This document shows positions 20,429 through 21,915 of a stretch of DNA of 21,915 nt, piece by piece. The stretch lies in IMG/VR virus record IMGVR_UViG_3300036800_000527, positions 1-21,915 of that record. One strand, 5' to 3'. How positions within the stretch are numbered: position 1 is the stretch's first letter; each line of letters opens with the position of its first letter. This stretch comes from a virus. The position numbers and the translations under genes are program-made. The notes under the pieces are model-generated. The model did no database searches, was not told the origin of the DNA, and worked only from the letters and a program-made list of their open reading frames with translations.

Positions 20429-21915
20429 CAAACTAATAATTCGTGTCGCGTTGTCTCGCGGGTTATCGCGTCTACCTCGTCCTGCACGGCGTCAATGATC
20501 TTCGCGTCTCCCACGTATTCCACCTTCACGCCGTTGGCGAATTTGACGAACTCCGCATACCTCCAATGATGACGGCCTATGCTGTACTTCTGAGCAACCC
20601 CGGTTCCGTCCTTACTGGGAATGTATCGACGGTCCAGACATTCGATCAGCCCGGCGTCCAGAAGGGTTGTTCTGATGGCGAGAATCTTATTTCTTCTCTT
20701 ACAAGTCCGGTCCGTGAGTCCTTCGGCGTTCAACTTCTCAAACATCTGCATGATGGCGTCGTAACCTATCGACCACTGACGGCGGGGGTTCTCGTGCGTC
20801 TGGAAGCTGTTGACTGTGTAGGCGTAGAGGGCGATGCAGAGGTCTTCGGCGGAAACACCCTCTTCTGTGCTTGATGTTTGTGTATCACAGTGGGTTTCGA
20901 CCGCGTGCATAAGCTGGGGTTTCACCTCCGCATAGCCTCCGTCTCCCTGCCGGTCGGGGTCGAACTTCCTGCTCCTGAACCGAATCACGTCTTTCGCTCG
21001 CTTGGTGCGTGCGGGGTGGGTGGCGCCGGCGACGTAAACGGTCTCGTAATGGGCCAGAAGTTCATCAAAGGTGGGAAGGCGGTGGTGATTCTCAGTGAAC
21101 GTGAAGCATGCGGCGTTCATGCGTTTGAAGGCGCAATTCTCGTCCTTGGGGACGGGTCTGCTCTTACGGTGGCGGCGGGAAGGCGGGAGAGGCTCTACTG
21201 TGCTTGATGTTTGTGTATCAAAGTCAAACTCCTCCATCGCGTCCGCGTCATTTACGATGCTTTTGAAGGCTGCCAGCAAATAAACCGGCATCGCGCGTAA
21301 TCTGTTCACGTCGGCCATTCCCCCGGTGCATAAAGGGGCTTGGAAGGGCTTGGCGCGACTCGTAAGCTTGTTCCCCTGCCAGAGATTGAAGCGGCCTGAG
21401 AGTTCAACTTTCGCGTCGAAAGTATCGGAAACAACCCGCTGAAGCTTGGTTTCCGCGAGGTCCATAAGGACGTTGAATCTCGCCCGGTTGCAATGGCCTA
21501 CCCTGACGGCGACATACAGGTGATAACCTCGTCTCGACGGCTCAAGGTAGGAGTCGGGGAAGTAGGTGGATTGAATCCACCGGGCGGCGTCAAGGGCGTC
21601 CGTTTCTCCATGATGGGCGTCGATGTCGATCATCAGTAAGGCAAGTCCGGTTCCACGGGCGGGCCTGACGTGGGCCTCCTCATGGCCTTGCAGATGACGC
21701 TGAATCATTGTCTGCGTGATACGTTGCGGCCATATGCCCGGTCCTCCCTCAAGTTCCCACTCCTGATTGACGGCGGGAACACTGCCGTCACGGGCGCGGT
21801 AATTCCAATCCGTCCGGTCGATCAACTGATAAATCCAGCGTGCGTAAGCTCTGGTCGTGGGCGTGTACTTCGGTGGCTTGCTTCTGCTGCGTTTGCTGCG
21901 TTTGCTGCTGCCCAT
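20428..21915 (-). CDS. Primase of the archaeo-eukaryotic primase (AEP) type, may be partial
   Basis: At least 495 residues. The N-terminus is very basic (MGSSKRSKRSRSK). The AEP catalytic core is visible: the DxD pair in LALLMIDIDAHHG (D97, D99), a GYH motif in PSRRGYHLYVAV (130-132, the sXH-like motif), and the third-motif region DAKVELSGRFNLWQ (167-180). The C-terminal half carries charged helices and a likely winged-helix segment (about 390-450). It should make primers for phage DNA replication. The ATG coincides with the window edge, so the true start may be further right. The codons for DTQTSST occur twice as a nearly perfect DNA repeat 333 bp apart. Confidence 0.82.
   Translation of the reverse strand: MGSSKRSKRSRSKPPKYTPTTRAYARWIYQLIDRTDWNYRARDGSVPAVNQEWELEGGPGIWPQRITQTMIQRHLQGHEEAHVRPARGTGLALLMIDIDAHHGETDALDAARWIQSTYFPDSYLEPSRRGYHLYVAVRVGHCNRARFNVLMDLAETKLQRVVSDTFDAKVELSGRFNLWQGNKLTSRAKPFQAPLCTGGMADVNRLRAMPVYLLAAFKSIVNDADAMEEFDFDTQTSSTVEPLPPSRRHRKSRPVPKDENCAFKRMNAACFTFTENHHRLPTFDELLAHYETVYVAGATHPARTKRAKDVIRFRSRKFDPDRQGDGGYAEVKPQLMHAVETHCDTQTSSTEEGVSAEDLCIALYAYTVNSFQTHENPRRQWSIGYDAIMQMFEKLNAEGLTDRTCKRRNKILAIRTTLLDAGLIECLDRRYIPSKDGTGVAQKYSIGRHHWRYAEFVKFANGVKVEYVGDAKIIDAVQDEVDAITRETTRHELLV
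20861..20891. repeat. In-gene direct repeat, left copy
   Basis: Thirty-one bases matching 21194-21224 at 29 positions; the central 23 (CTGTGCTTGATG onward) are identical. On the minus strand it encodes DTQTSST in the primase frame, around residues 343-349. The codons (ACA, CAA, TCA) are more A-rich than their surroundings. Confidence 0.85.
21194..21224. repeat. In-gene direct repeat, right copy
   Basis: The second copy of the 31-base element, in the same orientation and reading frame, exactly 333 bp (111 codons) from the first. It encodes DTQTSST around residues 232-238 of the primase, just after the catalytic core. Together the copies bracket a segment of about 100 residues. Confidence 0.85.

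Noticed and set aside
20861-21224. Intein or self-splicing intron between the primase repeats
   Set aside because: The frame is open throughout, no splicing motifs or homing nuclease are visible, and the repeat encodes an ordinary polar linker.

Overview
The window reads as the structural half of a tailed, HK97-type siphophage or prophage, with a foreign-looking gene cassette at its left end. From about 3.27 kb to the right edge essentially every gene lies on the minus strand, so transcription runs right to left. The host cannot be read directly. A GC-rich sequence, G-rich Shine-Dalgarno sequences, many GTG/TTG starts, Cys-rich beta proteins and a short GspG-like (pseudopilin-like) protein fit a Planctomycetota-type host. 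That assignment is an inference from general flavour, not proof.

Right to left on the minus strand: an archaeo-eukaryotic-type primase (20428-21915, reaching the window edge); a small helical protein; a roughly 200 nt noncoding stretch packed with hairpins, including a clear minus-strand terminator; a membrane-anchored coiled-coil protein; a protein joining a possible sigma-region-2-like N-terminus to two AP2 DNA-binding domains; two small proteins; a 160 bp noncoding gap with repeats (candidate packaging or control site); a phospholipase-D-fold protein; then the packaging and head genes: small terminase, large terminase with a fused N-terminal HNH nuclease, portal, prohead protease, major capsid protein (followed by a terminator), a small head protein, connector, head closure and gp10-like protein. 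The tail genes follow: tail completion, tail tube (start codon inside a perfect 11 bp hairpin), the gpG/gpGT assembly chaperones with a textbook -1 frameshift signal, tape measure, and three tail-tip or adhesin candidates, the last of them extremely Cys-rich. Two small genes end the operon.

The left 3.2 kb differs. Five tightly packed plus-strand genes (958-3176) point towards the late operon and encode a possible membrane-associated protein, a uracil-DNA-glycosylase-superfamily protein, a small beta-type protein, a membrane-anchored pseudopilin-like protein and a small membrane protein with an acidic tail. This cassette is bracketed by two direct repeats of 87 and 90 bp that are about 89% identical. 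The arrangement suggests a mobile or recombined cargo unit at the end of the phage late region and is the best candidate for something undescribed. To its left are a minus-strand gene of unknown function and a small zinc-ribbon gene.

No integrase, repressor, recognisable endolysin, tRNA, rRNA, insertion sequence or CRISPR array was seen. Prophage versus free phage therefore cannot be decided from this window.
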